A stretch of DNA of 64,000 nt from JADJWR01 sp964509545. Its GTDB lineage: Bacteria; Pseudomonadota; Gammaproteobacteria; Burkholderiales; Burkholderiaceae_F. The DNA lies in contig CAZDXQ010000003.1 in the NCBI GenBank assembly GCA_964509545.1, positions 1-64,000 on the forward strand. The letters are read 5' to 3'. Shown here in pieces: positions 33,161 through 42,105 of this stretch (the stretch's first letter is position 1; the number at the start of each line of letters is the position of its first letter). Position numbers and translations under genes: made by a program. Below the pieces are notes generated by a model. It did no database searches. It was not told the origin of the DNA and saw only the letters and a program-made list of their open reading frames with translations.

Positions 33161-34498
33161 ATGAAGCGCGGTCTGCACCTGATTTCCTGCTACCTGCCGA
33201 ACAACGAATTCGTCGATGCGTTCTTCGCCAGCCTGGCCAATGAACTGCGCCGGCACGACCAGCAGATGCTGCTGCTGCCGACCTATGCGCCGCAGACCGA
33301 CGCCCAGCTCTACGTGCAGATCTCCTACACGCTGGCCGGCTACGCGCAGCTGTCGCCGCCGGCCGCCGGCGTCGATTCCGGCCTCGTGCCCGGCGCGCTG
33401 GCCGATGCCGAAGCAGCCTGGACGCGCCGCTCGGCGAACCCTGCCGATCACGCCCGCGCCGTCGCCACATGCACGGCCTTCTTCGGCCGCCTGCTCGATG
33501 AAATGGAGCCGGACACCGTGTCGATCTGGAACCCGACCGTGCCGCAGGGCCGCCTGCTGCAGATGGCCTGCCTGGCGCGCGCGATTCCCTGCTTCGGCAT
33601 CGAGCGCGGCGTGTTTGCCGAGACGATGATGGTCGAATCGCGCGAGGTCGGCGCGCAGGCCGACGTCGCCCTGAATCCGACCCTGCGCTCGGTGCTGGCG
33701 CAGCAGCGGCCGGAGCCTGAACGGCTGGACGAGATCCGCCGCTACTACGCGCAGCGCGACTTTTCGCGCTACGCGATGGCGCCGCGCTGCAGCGGCTCGA
33801 CGCTGAAGCAGGACCTCGGCATCCCCGCCGATGCCCGTACCGTGGTCCTGATGCTGTCGGTGGCAGCGGCCAACTGGGCGCCGCGCTCGCTGCCCGGTGC
33901 GCGCTTCACCTCGCCCTGGTTCGAGTCGGCGCAGCAGGCCGTCGCCTGTCTGCTGGCGGCCTTGCCGCCGGATGTCCATCTCATCGTGCAGGATCATCCG
34001 CTCGACCGCGGCCGCTGGAAGCCGACGCCTCATCCGCGCCTGCGCCATGTTCGCGGCGCGCACCTGCAGACCCTGTTCGAGGTCGCCGACGTGCTCGCAT
34101 TCCTCGGCGCAACGACCGTGCAGCACGAGGCCCTGCTCGCCGACAAGCCGCTGCTGCTGCTGTCGCGCAGCCAGCTCAGCGGCCAGGGGGTGGCCCACGA
34201 ATACGCCGGCGCCGACCTGCGCGCGCTCGTCGAACGCGCGCTGGCGCGCGACGGGCACGCCGCGCAGCGCGAGGCGGCGGCGCGTTACGTCCCGTTCCTG
34301 TTCGATCACGCGCTGTTCGGCCTGCCCGGCTCGCCGGCAAGGCACACCGCGGCCGATCTCGGCCGCCACCTCGCCGCGCTCGAGTCAGCGCATTCGCTCG
34401 ATACCGCCGGCCGCATCGAGCGCTGGCTCGCTGCCGCCGCGTCCGACCTCGCCTCGACCGCCGCGAACACCCCGACTGCCGTGGAGAACGTGACATGA
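33161..34498 (+). CDS. Capsule-synthesis/Kdo-transferase-like glycosyltransferase
   Basis: A 445-residue soluble protein starting at ATG 33161 after a GGAG site. The C-terminal half has VHLIVQDHPLDRGRW and FLGATTVQHEALLADKPLLLLS, which match the sugar-nucleotide half of capsule-synthesis (KpsC/KpsS-like) transferases with GT-B fold. Those enzymes use CMP-Kdo. The next gene, overlapping by ATGA, encodes a CMP-sugar synthetase-like domain, which fits a pair that activates and transfers an acidic sugar. Being beside flagellin it may modify flagellin, but surface polysaccharide is equally possible. Confidence 0.7.
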   Translation: MKRGLHLISCYLPNNEFVDAFFASLANELRRHDQQMLLLPTYAPQTDAQLYVQISYTLAGYAQLSPPAAGVDSGLVPGALADAEAAWTRRSANPADHARAVATCTAFFGRLLDEMEPDTVSIWNPTVPQGRLLQMACLARAIPCFGIERGVFAETMMVESREVGAQADVALNPTLRSVLAQQRPEPERLDEIRRYYAQRDFSRYAMAPRCSGSTLKQDLGIPADARTVVLMLSVAAANWAPRSLPGARFTSPWFESAQQAVACLLAALPPDVHLIVQDHPLDRGRWKPTPHPRLRHVRGAHLQTLFEVADVLAFLGATTVQHEALLADKPLLLLSRSQLSGQGVAHEYAGADLRALVERALARDGHAAQREAAARYVPFLFDHALFGLPGSPARHTAADLGRHLAALESAHSLDTAGRIERWLAAAASDLASTAANTPTAVENVT

Positions 34499-35793
34499 AA
34501 GTCGCCGCTTTCCTGCCTGCCAAGGGCAGCAGTGCCCGGATCGAGAACAAGAACCTGCGCCTGCTCGACGGCAAGCCGCTGTTCCTGCACACGCTGGAGA
34601 AGCTCGTGGCCTGCCCGTTCATCGACGAGGTGTTCCTCGATACCGAGTCGGACGAGATGATCGAACTGGGGCGCGACACCGGCTGCAGCGTGATGCGCCG
34701 CGACCCGGCGCTGGCCAGCAACCAGACCGACGGCAATCGGCTCTTCCTCAACGAGGTGATGCACACCGACGCCGACATCGTGCTGCAGGTGCTGTGCACC
34801 AGCCCGTTCATCAAGGTCGAGACGCTCGAACACGCCGTGGCGACGCTGCGCAACGACCATCGCTACGACTCGGCGGTGCTGATCCGCAAGGAAAAGCTGT
34901 ATCGCTGGGAAAACGGCCGCCCCGCCTACGACATCCGCCACGTCCCCAACAGCAACACGCTGCCCGACACGGTGATCGAGACGATGGGGCTGTACGTGAT
35001 GCGCGCCGAGGCAGCGCGCCGCCTCGGCCGCCGCATCGGCGACGCGCCGCTGCAGCTCGAAGCCACGCCGCTGGAGGCGATCGACGTCAACTGGCCCGAG
35101 GATCTGGAGCTTGCCAACCTGATCGCCGCCGGCCATCGAGAGCAGGAACGCAAGCTTCTCGCCAACCTGCGAAACCAGATGAACAGTTCGCTGCTGTCGG
35201 ACATCCTCGACGACCTCGGCCTGCGCAAGCAGGTGATCAAGGGGCTGCGGCCGAACATGGATCACGCCCGTGTGATCGGCCGGGCCAAGACGCTGCGGCT
35301 GCGCACGCTGAAGGACGGCGAGGACTTCCGCGGCATCTACAGGGCGCTCGACTCGTACAAGACGATCGTTCCGGGCGACATCATCATCGTCGAGAACGAG
35401 GTACCGCAGCACGCCTACTTCGGCGAACTGAACGCCAACCTGGCGGTTCGCGCCGGCGCCGTGGCGGCGATCATCGGCGGCCACACGCGCGACTCGGCCG
35501 ACGTGGTCAACGTCGGCCTGCCCGTTTTCGCCAACGGTTACACCTGCCAGGACGTGCGCAAGCGGGCGACGCTGGACTCGATGAACCGGCCGATCACGGT
35601 GCAGGGCATCCGCATCTGTCCGGGCGACCTGATCTTCGCCGACCGCGAGGGCGTGGTCGTGGTGCCGCGCCGCGTCGAGCGCGAGGTGATCGACACCGCG
35701 CTGCGCAACGCCGGCAACGAGAAGCACCTGCTGATCGACATCGCGCAGGGCATCGGCGTCGACGAACTGACGTCGAAGTACGGCTTCTTCTGA
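34495..35793 (+). CDS. Fusion of CMP-sugar synthetase-like and RraA-like domains
   Basis: A 432-residue two-domain protein. Residues about 1-225 are an acylneuraminate/Kdo cytidylyltransferase-type fold: AFLPAKGSSARIENKNLRLL, PLFLHTLEKL, LQVLCTSPFI and a closing DVNWPEDLELA. Residues about 230-432 are RraA-like (SDILDDLGLRKQVIKGLRPN, GDIIIVEN, GHTRDSADVVNVGLPVFANG, GDLIFADREGVVVVP). RraA-fold proteins include aldolases of the HMG/4-hydroxy-oxoglutarate type and RNase E inhibitors. An aldolase making or breaking a keto-sugar acid that the first domain then activates would be coherent, but this is inference. Confidence 0.82.
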   Translation: MKVAAFLPAKGSSARIENKNLRLLDGKPLFLHTLEKLVACPFIDEVFLDTESDEMIELGRDTGCSVMRRDPALASNQTDGNRLFLNEVMHTDADIVLQVLCTSPFIKVETLEHAVATLRNDHRYDSAVLIRKEKLYRWENGRPAYDIRHVPNSNTLPDTVIETMGLYVMRAEAARRLGRRIGDAPLQLEATPLEAIDVNWPEDLELANLIAAGHREQERKLLANLRNQMNSSLLSDILDDLGLRKQVIKGLRPNMDHARVIGRAKTLRLRTLKDGEDFRGIYRALDSYKTIVPGDIIIVENEVPQHAYFGELNANLAVRAGAVAAIIGGHTRDSADVVNVGLPVFANGYTCQDVRKRATLDSMNRPITVQGIRICPGDLIFADREGVVVVPRRVEREVIDTALRNAGNEKHLLIDIAQGIGVDELTSKYGFF

Positions 35794-35834
35794 TCCGCGT
35801 CCGGCGTCCCGAATCGGTTCCGCTCGAGGTCCGC

Positions 35835-36812
35835 GTGCCCTTTGCCGAAGGCCGGTCGCTGCTTCAGCGAAACATCGACGCCTTTGGCCCGGCGCTGCGC
35901 AACATCCTGCTCGTCGGCACGGCCAGTGGCATCGCCCGCGCCGTGCCGGAGTGCCAGCCGGCGCTCGACGGCTACGAGGCATTCTCGGTCACGCTGCCGC
36001 CGCCGGTGGCGCAGCAGTCGGCGCTGATCGAAGGCGCGCTGCCCGAAGGCGCGAGCGGCGTCGACACGCTCGTTCTGCTGTGCGACGCCGATCCCGCGGC
36101 CCTGAAATCACTGCATGCGGCCACCGGCTTCCTGAAGACGCGCGGCTTCGTCATCAACACGCTGTACGGGCGCACGCTGTTCGTCGGCCCGGTGCAGGCA
36201 CGCGCCAACCCGGTGCATTACGAAGTGATGTTCAACGAGGCCGGCAAGGCGGCTGCCAATCTGCGCCGCGGCCATTATCTGGAGTTCGGCGTCTTCGACG
36301 GGCGCACGTTTTCACTGGCCTGGCACACGATGGCGGGCCGCTGCCCGTGGATGCGCTTCTTCGGCTTCGACAGCTTCACCGGCATCCTCGGCTCGCGCGC
36401 CGACGAGGTCTACGTCGACGGCACGTACTGTTCGAACCGGCAGACCTTCGAGCACAACTGGAAGGTCTCCGGGCTCGCACCGGAGCGCTGCCATTGCGTC
36501 GCCGGCGACTTTCGCCGGACGCTGGCCGAGCCGGGGCTGCGCGAGCGGCTGGGCGTCGACGCCGCCGCCGTTGTGCATATCGACTGCGACGTCTACGAGG
36601 CCGCCAAGGCAGCGCTCGACTTCGTCGCACCGGTGCTGCAGCAGGGTTCGGTGCTGCTGTTCGACGAATTCCACGCCAATCAGGCGTCGAATGCCACCGG
36701 CGAGCGCCGCGCGCTGCGCGAACTGCTGGCCGAGCACCCCGAACTCGACGCCGAGCGCTGGCACGACTACGCGCTCGAAGGACGGTCGTTCCTGGTCCAT
36801 CGCGTGCGCTGA
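35835..36812 (+). CDS. TylF-like SAM-dependent methyltransferase
   Basis: A 325-residue protein. The C-terminal two thirds resembles macrocin-O-methyltransferase (TylF) family enzymes: GHYLEFGVFDGRTFSLAWH (SAM-binding loop), FFGFDSFTG, VHIDCDVYEAAKAALDF and VLLFDEF. I place the start at GTG 35835, preceded by GAGG at 35825-35828; no suitable ATG exists upstream. It follows the fusion gene by 41 bp and probably O-methylates a sugar made by the same cluster. The first about 110 residues are not recognised. Confidence 0.8.
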   Translation: MPFAEGRSLLQRNIDAFGPALRNILLVGTASGIARAVPECQPALDGYEAFSVTLPPPVAQQSALIEGALPEGASGVDTLVLLCDADPAALKSLHAATGFLKTRGFVINTLYGRTLFVGPVQARANPVHYEVMFNEAGKAAANLRRGHYLEFGVFDGRTFSLAWHTMAGRCPWMRFFGFDSFTGILGSRADEVYVDGTYCSNRQTFEHNWKVSGLAPERCHCVAGDFRRTLAEPGLRERLGVDAAAVVHIDCDVYEAAKAALDFVAPVLQQGSVLLFDEFHANQASNATGERRALRELLAEHPELDAERWHDYALEGRSFLVHRVR

Positions 36813-36876
36813 TTCGGGCGCCACGCCGCCGCGAACTCGGCGCCCGGTGACCACGTCACCGGCGGGCACCTGACGG

Positions 36877-39297
36877 TCAGGCCGTCGTTGCCAGTTGCGC
36901 CACCGAGGCCGCGGCCTCGGCCGTCGTCGCACGCCTGACGATCGGCCGGAACACGACCCGCAGAACGCAGCTTTCGTCGCCCACGGGTGCCGGCGGCGCG
37001 AAGAAACTGAAGCTGTGCTCCTGCCGGCAGTGCAGCAACCCGCCGGCCTGCGCCTGCGTGTGCTCGTGCACTGCCGCCGCCGTCAGGTCGATCTCGCGCT
37101 GGCGCTGGAAGGCGTCGAACTGGCGGCGCACGGTGGCCACCCGCGCCGACTCGAGCTGCACCCATTCGAACAGCTGGCCGAACAGGATGCCCACCGCATA
37201 CTCGCAGCGGCCGATCGGGATCGATACGCTGTAATAGCCGTCGTGCGTCGGCAGCGCCTCCAGGCGCACGATGGTCGAGTCCTGGCCGCGCGCGACCATC
37301 ACCGGCAGTTGCACGGCGTCACGGCGAAAATCCGTCGGGCGCAGGTCGAGTTCGAGTCGGCGCCGCGCCAGCAGCTGCAGCGCCAGGTCGAGACCGTGCC
37401 GGCGCAGCTCGCCCGGCCCGAAGACCCGCAACGAAGACTTGACGTACATCGGCCCGATGCGCAGCAGGTCTTCGCGCGCGGCGTCCGCGTCGACCATCTG
37501 CACCGTTTCCTTCGCGCCCATGTTGACGTCATGCACGAAGGACTCGAAGAATCCGGTCTCGCCGTGCAGCGGCAGGAACAGCAACCGCGTGTACGCGGCC
37601 AGGGCGCCCTGGAAGCGGGCCTCGGCACTGCGGCCGGCCTCGCTGGTCGCGGCGTTGGCCGCGTTGGCGATGAACTGCAGGCACGCGGCCTGCACGCGCT
37701 CGCGGCTGGCGACCTGCTGCGGCGAGATTTCGGCGGCCAGCCGGCGCGGCTCGCCGCGGTCGGTGTAGCCGATGACCGAGCCCTGCGCCACCGTGCACAG
37801 CTGTTCGACGACCGACGTGTAGTTGCACTGGGCGCGCAGCAGTCGCGCATCGACGCGGTCCGGGCCGAAAAAGCCGCGCTTTCGCTCGCCAGCACACGGC
37901 ACGTCGAGCAGCAGCATGTAGCGGCCGTGGACCTCCACGCCGAGGGCCTCGGCCAGCAGATCCTGCACGAGGTTCTGCACCGTGCCGACCGACCCGGTGT
38001 CTACGAACAGCAGCCGGTCGCCCGGCCGAGCATCGACCTGGCGGCGCAGATAGCGGATCAGTCCCTGCCGCTCGGCGGCCGAGCGGCTGACGATCCGGCG
38101 CAGATTGTGCGGTCGCAGCGCCTCGACAGTCAGCGCATGCACCGGACTCGGCTGGTCCTGCACCCTCGCCAGCAGCGCGTCGGTCTCGGCGGGCGAAAAC
38201 AGCAACTGCCGCGCCAGCGCCTCGAGCTTGCCGGTGTTCCACTGGCTGCCGGTGTAGGCGATAACGTCGTCGGCACCGCGGAAAGACGCCGCAAAGGCGG
38301 CGAACCGGCTCAGCTCGACGGCGTACGTCGGCAGCTCGGCTTCGCTGCCGAGCGCATCGAACGCGCGCTTCGGCAGATGCCCGTCGCGCATCAGGAAGCA
38401 CACTTTGACCGGCCGTCCGTCGGCGGCGAGCTCGCGTGCCTGCTCGCGCACCCAGGCTGCGAATCCGTACATCAGCGGCCCCAGCGTGCCGTAGCCAAGA
38501 CGTTCGCCGGCATCGTCGAAGCGCCGCAGTTCGCGTCCCAGATGCGGCCGGTGCGGCAACAGCGGCGAAGCGCGCTGTCGCAGCGCCGGCTCGGCCATCA
38601 GCAGCGCCGCCATCTCCAGCCGCCACTGCTCGTCGAGCTGCGCGTCGCCCTGCAGAAGATGCACCGCCTGCAGCCCGGCTTCGAGCGCGCTGCGCAGGTC
38701 GGCGTTCGGGTTGTCGCCGATGTGCAGCACACGGCGCGGATCGAGCCCGAGCCGGCCGAGCACGATCGGGAACAGACCGGTCAGCTTGCCGGCACCGTGG
38801 TCGCTTGAGGCAAAGACATGGTCGATCTGCGCCATGACCTCGTCGCCGACCTTGGCGCGGATCAGATCGCTCAGCTCGGCCGTGCTCAGATAGGTGTCGC
38901 TGACGACGATGACCCTGAGGCCGCGCCGGCGCGCATTGCGGATCAGCGCCAGCGCCGGCTCGAAGGCCACGCAGTGCCGCCGCTCGAGCGCCAGTTCCTC
39001 CTCGACGCGGGCGCGGATCTCGGCCTCGTCGGCCCCCGGCAGCGCGCAGCGGTAGATCTCGGCCAGCGTCACCTCGCGATGGCCGCTGCGCACGAAGCGC
39101 TGCTGCCGCGCCGTCTTCTCGGCGACGTAGCGGCTGCTGCGCGACAGCGGCGCGCGCAACTCGCAGAACATGTCGCTCGGCTCCGGCGACGTGCGCCACA
39201 GCAGCGTGTCGAAGCAGTCGAGCGACAGCGTCTCGATTTCGCCACCAAAGGAATGCAGCACGCCGGCCAGTTCGTCGGCGAAGACTTCGTTGATCAT
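36877..39297 (-). CDS. Large HAD-superfamily protein (surface glycan/flagellin cluster)
   Basis: An 806-residue protein. Residues about 20-235 form a HAD domain: motif I SLDCFDTLLWR, motif II VVSDTYLS, a lysine in GAGKLTG and motif IV HIGDNPNADL. The middle region carries CFLMRDGHLPKRAFDAL and FVDTGSVGTVQNLVQDL, resembling a second, altered HAD-like or Rossmann domain, and the C-terminal third is unrecognised. I take ATG 39297 (GAGGTG upstream) over GTG 39306. It faces the glycosyltransferase genes and lies just downstream of fliC. HAD proteins of this size occur in polysaccharide clusters, but the substrate cannot be told. Confidence 0.75.
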   Translation of the reverse strand: MINEVFADELAGVLHSFGGEIETLSLDCFDTLLWRTSPEPSDMFCELRAPLSRSSRYVAEKTARQQRFVRSGHREVTLAEIYRCALPGADEAEIRARVEEELALERRHCVAFEPALALIRNARRRGLRVIVVSDTYLSTAELSDLIRAKVGDEVMAQIDHVFASSDHGAGKLTGLFPIVLGRLGLDPRRVLHIGDNPNADLRSALEAGLQAVHLLQGDAQLDEQWRLEMAALLMAEPALRQRASPLLPHRPHLGRELRRFDDAGERLGYGTLGPLMYGFAAWVREQARELAADGRPVKVCFLMRDGHLPKRAFDALGSEAELPTYAVELSRFAAFAASFRGADDVIAYTGSQWNTGKLEALARQLLFSPAETDALLARVQDQPSPVHALTVEALRPHNLRRIVSRSAAERQGLIRYLRRQVDARPGDRLLFVDTGSVGTVQNLVQDLLAEALGVEVHGRYMLLLDVPCAGERKRGFFGPDRVDARLLRAQCNYTSVVEQLCTVAQGSVIGYTDRGEPRRLAAEISPQQVASRERVQAACLQFIANAANAATSEAGRSAEARFQGALAAYTRLLFLPLHGETGFFESFVHDVNMGAKETVQMVDADAAREDLLRIGPMYVKSSLRVFGPGELRRHGLDLALQLLARRRLELDLRPTDFRRDAVQLPVMVARGQDSTIVRLEALPTHDGYYSVSIPIGRCEYAVGILFGQLFEWVQLESARVATVRRQFDAFQRQREIDLTAAAVHEHTQAQAGGLLHCRQEHSFSFFAPPAPVGDESCVLRVVFRPIVRRATTAEAAASVAQLATTA

Positions 39298-39437
39298 CGC
39301 AATCACCTCGCACCGGCGATGCTAGGGGCGCAACGATGCGCGCCATGCCGCGAATCGCGCCCGTTTTGCCGCGCAGACCGGGCCTTTCCGCTGCGCCAGT
39401 GCCCGGCCGCCGCGTTGCGCTGCGCATCAAAGAGGAA

Positions 39438-39462
39438 GGGGGCCTTGCGGCCCCCTTTTCTC
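39438..39462 (-). terminator. Rho-independent terminator of fliC
   Basis: GGGGGCC (39438-39444), loop TTGC, GGCCCCC (39449-39455). Read on the minus strand the hairpin is followed by a T/C-rich run and lies about 25 bp after the fliC stop. The opposite side has four T residues, so it may work in both directions. Confidence 0.8.
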
Positions 39463-39480
39463 CTCAGCCTGCTTGCGCCA

Positions 39481-40287
39481 TCAGCCGCGCAGCAGCGACA
39501 GCACGCTCTGCGGGGCCGCGTTGGCCTGCGCCAGCATCGCCACGCCGGCCTGTTGCAGGATCTGCGCCCGGGTCAGCGCTGCGGTTTCGGCCGCGTAGTC
39601 GGCATCGATGATCCTTCCTCGCGATGCCGCCGTGTTCTCGGCCGCGATCTGCAGGCCGTTGATCACGCTTTCGAAGCGCGACTGGGTGGCGCCGAAGGTG
39701 GCGCGCAGCGAGTTGACCGAGTCGATCGCCGTATCCATGTTGTCGATCGCGGTCTGCGCGTTGGACGTGCTCGTCAGGTCGCCCGAGGTGATCGACAGCG
39801 CCGACGAGCTCACCGTGATCTGGTTGCTGGCCGTGTTGTTGGCGCCGACCTGGAAGGTGAGGCTGATCGAACCCGACAGCAGCGCCGTGCCGTTGAACGA
39901 CGTCACGCTGATCAAGCGCGTGTTCTCGGCCACGAGCGCCTGGTATTCGTCGTTCAGTGCGGTCAGGTCGCCCGAAGCGGTGGCGTTGGCCGCCTGCACC
40001 GCAAGCTCGCGCATCCGCTGCAGGTTGTTGCCGATCGAGCCGAGCGCCCCTTCGGCCGTCTGCGCCAGCGACACGCCGTCGGCAGCGTTGCGGATGGCAA
40101 CGTTCATGCCGCGCACCTGGGCGTTCATCCTCTCGGCGATCGCGAGGCCGGCGGCGTCGTCCTTGGCGCTGTTCACGCGCAGGCCCGAGGACAGCCGCTG
40201 CACGGCGTTGGCCAGGGCCATCTGCGACGCATTGAGGTTGCGCTGCGCATTCAGCGACATGACGTTGGTGTTGATCACTTGTGGCAT
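39481..40287 (-). CDS. fliC: Flagellin FliC (short form)
   Basis: A 268-residue filament protein. The N-terminal D0/D1 domain (MPQVINTNVMSLNAQRNL, then SSGLRVNSAKDDAAGLAI) and C-terminal D1/D0 domain (RATFGATQSRFESVINGLQ, AQILQQAGVAMLAQANA) are complete. The surface-exposed D2/D3 region is reduced to about 60 residues. This is the minimal flagellin type. Its own sigma28 promoter and terminator make it a single-gene unit. The Ser/Thr-rich centre is the likely site of any glycosylation by the neighbouring cluster. Confidence 0.97.
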   Translation of the reverse strand: MPQVINTNVMSLNAQRNLNASQMALANAVQRLSSGLRVNSAKDDAAGLAIAERMNAQVRGMNVAIRNAADGVSLAQTAEGALGSIGNNLQRMRELAVQAANATASGDLTALNDEYQALVAENTRLISVTSFNGTALLSGSISLTFQVGANNTASNQITVSSSALSITSGDLTSTSNAQTAIDNMDTAIDSVNSLRATFGATQSRFESVINGLQIAAENTAASRGRIIDADYAAETAALTRAQILQQAGVAMLAQANAAPQSVLSLLRG

Positions 40288-40444
40288 CGAAAGCTCCTTT
40301 GCAGTCTGGATTCAAGTCAGCCGCTGTCGGATTTACCGGCTCATGTTTCGGCTGGTTCACCTTCTGCCCTAGCGGCTGCCCGATGATCCTGTGGCACCCT
40401 GGGGGCCACGCGGTGCGGGAACCTCCAGCGCCGCGTTAGGTGGC

Positions 40445-40472
40445 TTATCGGATGACCCATCCCGGAACTTTA
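40445..40472 (-). promoter_or_regulatory. FliA (sigma28) promoter of fliC
   Basis: On the minus strand TAAAGTTC (40472-40465), 12 bp, TCCGATAA (40452-40445). The predicted start is near 40438, giving a leader of about 150 nt. Confidence 0.85.
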
Positions 40473-40834
40473 GTCAGCCGACTGTCGCAAGCGCCTGCCG
40501 ATGAACGGTCGCCGCGGCCGGACCCCCACCGACTTCATCGGCCGGCACCTGCGCGCCCGCAACCCGCGACTGCGGCACGGCACTGCGGCGCTCCATATGG
40601 AGACCAGGGGATGGTCGGCTGCAGCACGCACGAACCGAACCATCCGCAAGGCTTAGTCACTTCTTCCGAGAGGAAACGGCCTGTCGGAAATCGCCCGACT
40701 TCTGCGTAAGCTCGGTGCCGGCACAAGAATTGGCGACACGCCGATATGGCATGCGAAAACGGACTTACACAATGGCTGCACTTCGCAACGCAATTCGTGT
40801 GACCCATTCACCGCGCTGACAGGAGCATCGAACG
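40473..40834 (+). promoter_or_regulatory. Upstream region of flhDC, promoter not resolved
   Basis: A 362-bp non-coding stretch between the fliC promoter and flhD, lower in G+C towards flhD. It must hold the flhDC promoter and its regulator sites, since flhD has no upstream gene on this strand. I see the flhD ribosome site (AGGAG at about 40821) but no -35/-10 pair good enough to call. ORFs here look random. Confidence 0.4.
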
Positions 40835-41173
40835 ATGAGCACCGCCTTCCCCAACGAGCAGCTTCTCGCCGAGGTGCGCGAGGTCAATCTCGCCTACCTC
40901 GTGCTGGCCCAGCACATGATCCGCGCCGACAAGGCGCAGGCGATGTACCGGCTCGGCGTCTCCGAGGAAGTGCTCGATGTGATCGCGCAACTTTCGCCGG
41001 CGCAGCTGATGCGCATCGCCGGCGCCAACCAGCTGATCTGCCGTTTCCGTTTCGACGACGACATGGTGTGGAACCTGCTGACCTCGGCCAGCAAGGCCCG
41101 CGCCACCGGCACCGGCGCGGTGGCCGGCCTGCACGCCAACATCGTGATGGCCGGGCAGATCGCCGCCTCCTAG
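40835..41173 (+). CDS. flhD: Flagellar master regulator subunit FlhD
   Basis: A 112-residue partner of FlhC in the FlhD4C2 activator that turns on class II flagellar promoters. Typical segments are EVREVNLAYLVLAQHMIRADKAQAMYRLG and LSPAQLMRIAGANQLICRFRFDDD. The ATG at 40835 follows an AGGAG site. flhC follows after 77 bp and a shared terminator closes the pair. Confidence 0.97.
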   Translation: MSTAFPNEQLLAEVREVNLAYLVLAQHMIRADKAQAMYRLGVSEEVLDVIAQLSPAQLMRIAGANQLICRFRFDDDMVWNLLTSASKARATGTGAVAGLHANIVMAGQIAAS

Positions 41174-41250
41174 GTCGCTCGGTCCGGGGCCGCGGCCTTG
41201 CAGACCGCCGGCCGCGAATCGATCCGCTGAACAAGAAACGGAAGTACATC

Positions 41251-41799
41251 ATGCGCATCAAGTCCATCGTCTCCGAAAGCCGGCAGATCCAGCGCGCCAT
41301 CACCCTGATCAAGCTGGGCGCACGGCTGCAGGTGCTGGAATCCGAGACCGACCTGTCCTACGAGCGGCTGCTGCGCCTGTACAAGGAGGTGCAGGGCGTG
41401 TCGCCGGCGCGCGGCATGCTGCCGTTCTCCACCGACTGGTTCATGACCTGGCAGCCCAACATCCACTCGTCGCTGTTCCTGAACATCTACGAGTACCTGA
41501 ACAAGACCAGTGAGCTGGAAGAGATCGACAACATCATCAAGGCCTACGAGCTGTACCTGGAGCAGGTGCATGCGCAGGAACTGGAGCCGCTGCTGTCGAT
41601 CACCCGTGCCTGGCGCCTGGTCAAGTTCGTCGACGCCGGCATGGTCCGGCTGACCGGCTGCCGCAAGTGCAGCGGCAAGTTCATCACCCATACGTATGAG
41701 CTGACCGCCGACTACGTCTGCGGTCTGTGCGAACCGCCGGCGCGCGCCGGCAAAGGCAAGGGCCAGCCGGCGCGCAAGGACACCGCCCTCACCGAGTAG
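41251..41799 (+). CDS. flhC: Flagellar master regulator subunit FlhC
   Basis: A 182-residue DNA-binding subunit. The zinc ligands are visible as CRKC and CGLC near the C-terminus, after the FLNIYEYL and ITRAWRLVKFVDAGMVRLTGC segments typical of FlhC. The ATG at 41251 is chosen because the longer frame overlaps flhD without family support. It acts with FlhD upstream of class II operons such as fliE and fliF. Confidence 0.97.
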   Translation: MRIKSIVSESRQIQRAITLIKLGARLQVLESETDLSYERLLRLYKEVQGVSPARGMLPFSTDWFMTWQPNIHSSLFLNIYEYLNKTSELEEIDNIIKAYELYLEQVHAQELEPLLSITRAWRLVKFVDAGMVRLTGCRKCSGKFITHTYELTADYVCGLCEPPARAGKGKGQPARKDTALTE

Positions 41800-41853
41800 C
41801 GAACATCGACCGGGCCGTGCGCCGGCCCGGCACAGACTCCTCCGCTGAAACTT

Positions 41854-41881
41854 GGGCCGCCCGCGGGCGGCCCCTTTTTTT
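41854..41881 (+). terminator. Rho-independent terminator after flhDC
   Basis: GGGCCGCCC/GGGCGGCCC stem (41854-41873) followed by seven T residues. It ends the flhDC transcript 55 bp after the flhC stop and separates it from motAB. Confidence 0.9.
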
Positions 41882-42012
41882 CCGCACTCGGGCGTCGCTT
41901 GCCGTAGCGGCCCGGTCGGCGGATTTGCAGGGCCTTTGCCGCGCAAATCGGCCCGCGGCGCAAGCCCTTGCTGCCGCTCGGAAATTCTCCGTTGTCGCAG
42001 GGGCTCGCCGAT

Positions 42013-42040
42013 TCAAGTTAGGTCGCGCCGCTGCCGAAAC
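42013..42040 (+). promoter_or_regulatory. Candidate FliA (sigma28) promoter of motAB
   Basis: TCAAGTTA (42013-42020), 12 bp, GCCGAAAC (42033-42040). It is weaker than the fliC and fliL promoters but has the same 12-bp spacing. The predicted start, near 42047, lies about 60 bp before motA. Confidence 0.6.
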
Positions 42041-42105
42041 ACATCGAGGCGGGGTGCACGCCGGGACGCACCTGCCTGTTCCGCCCGCGACAAGGTCAGC
42101 ATCGA

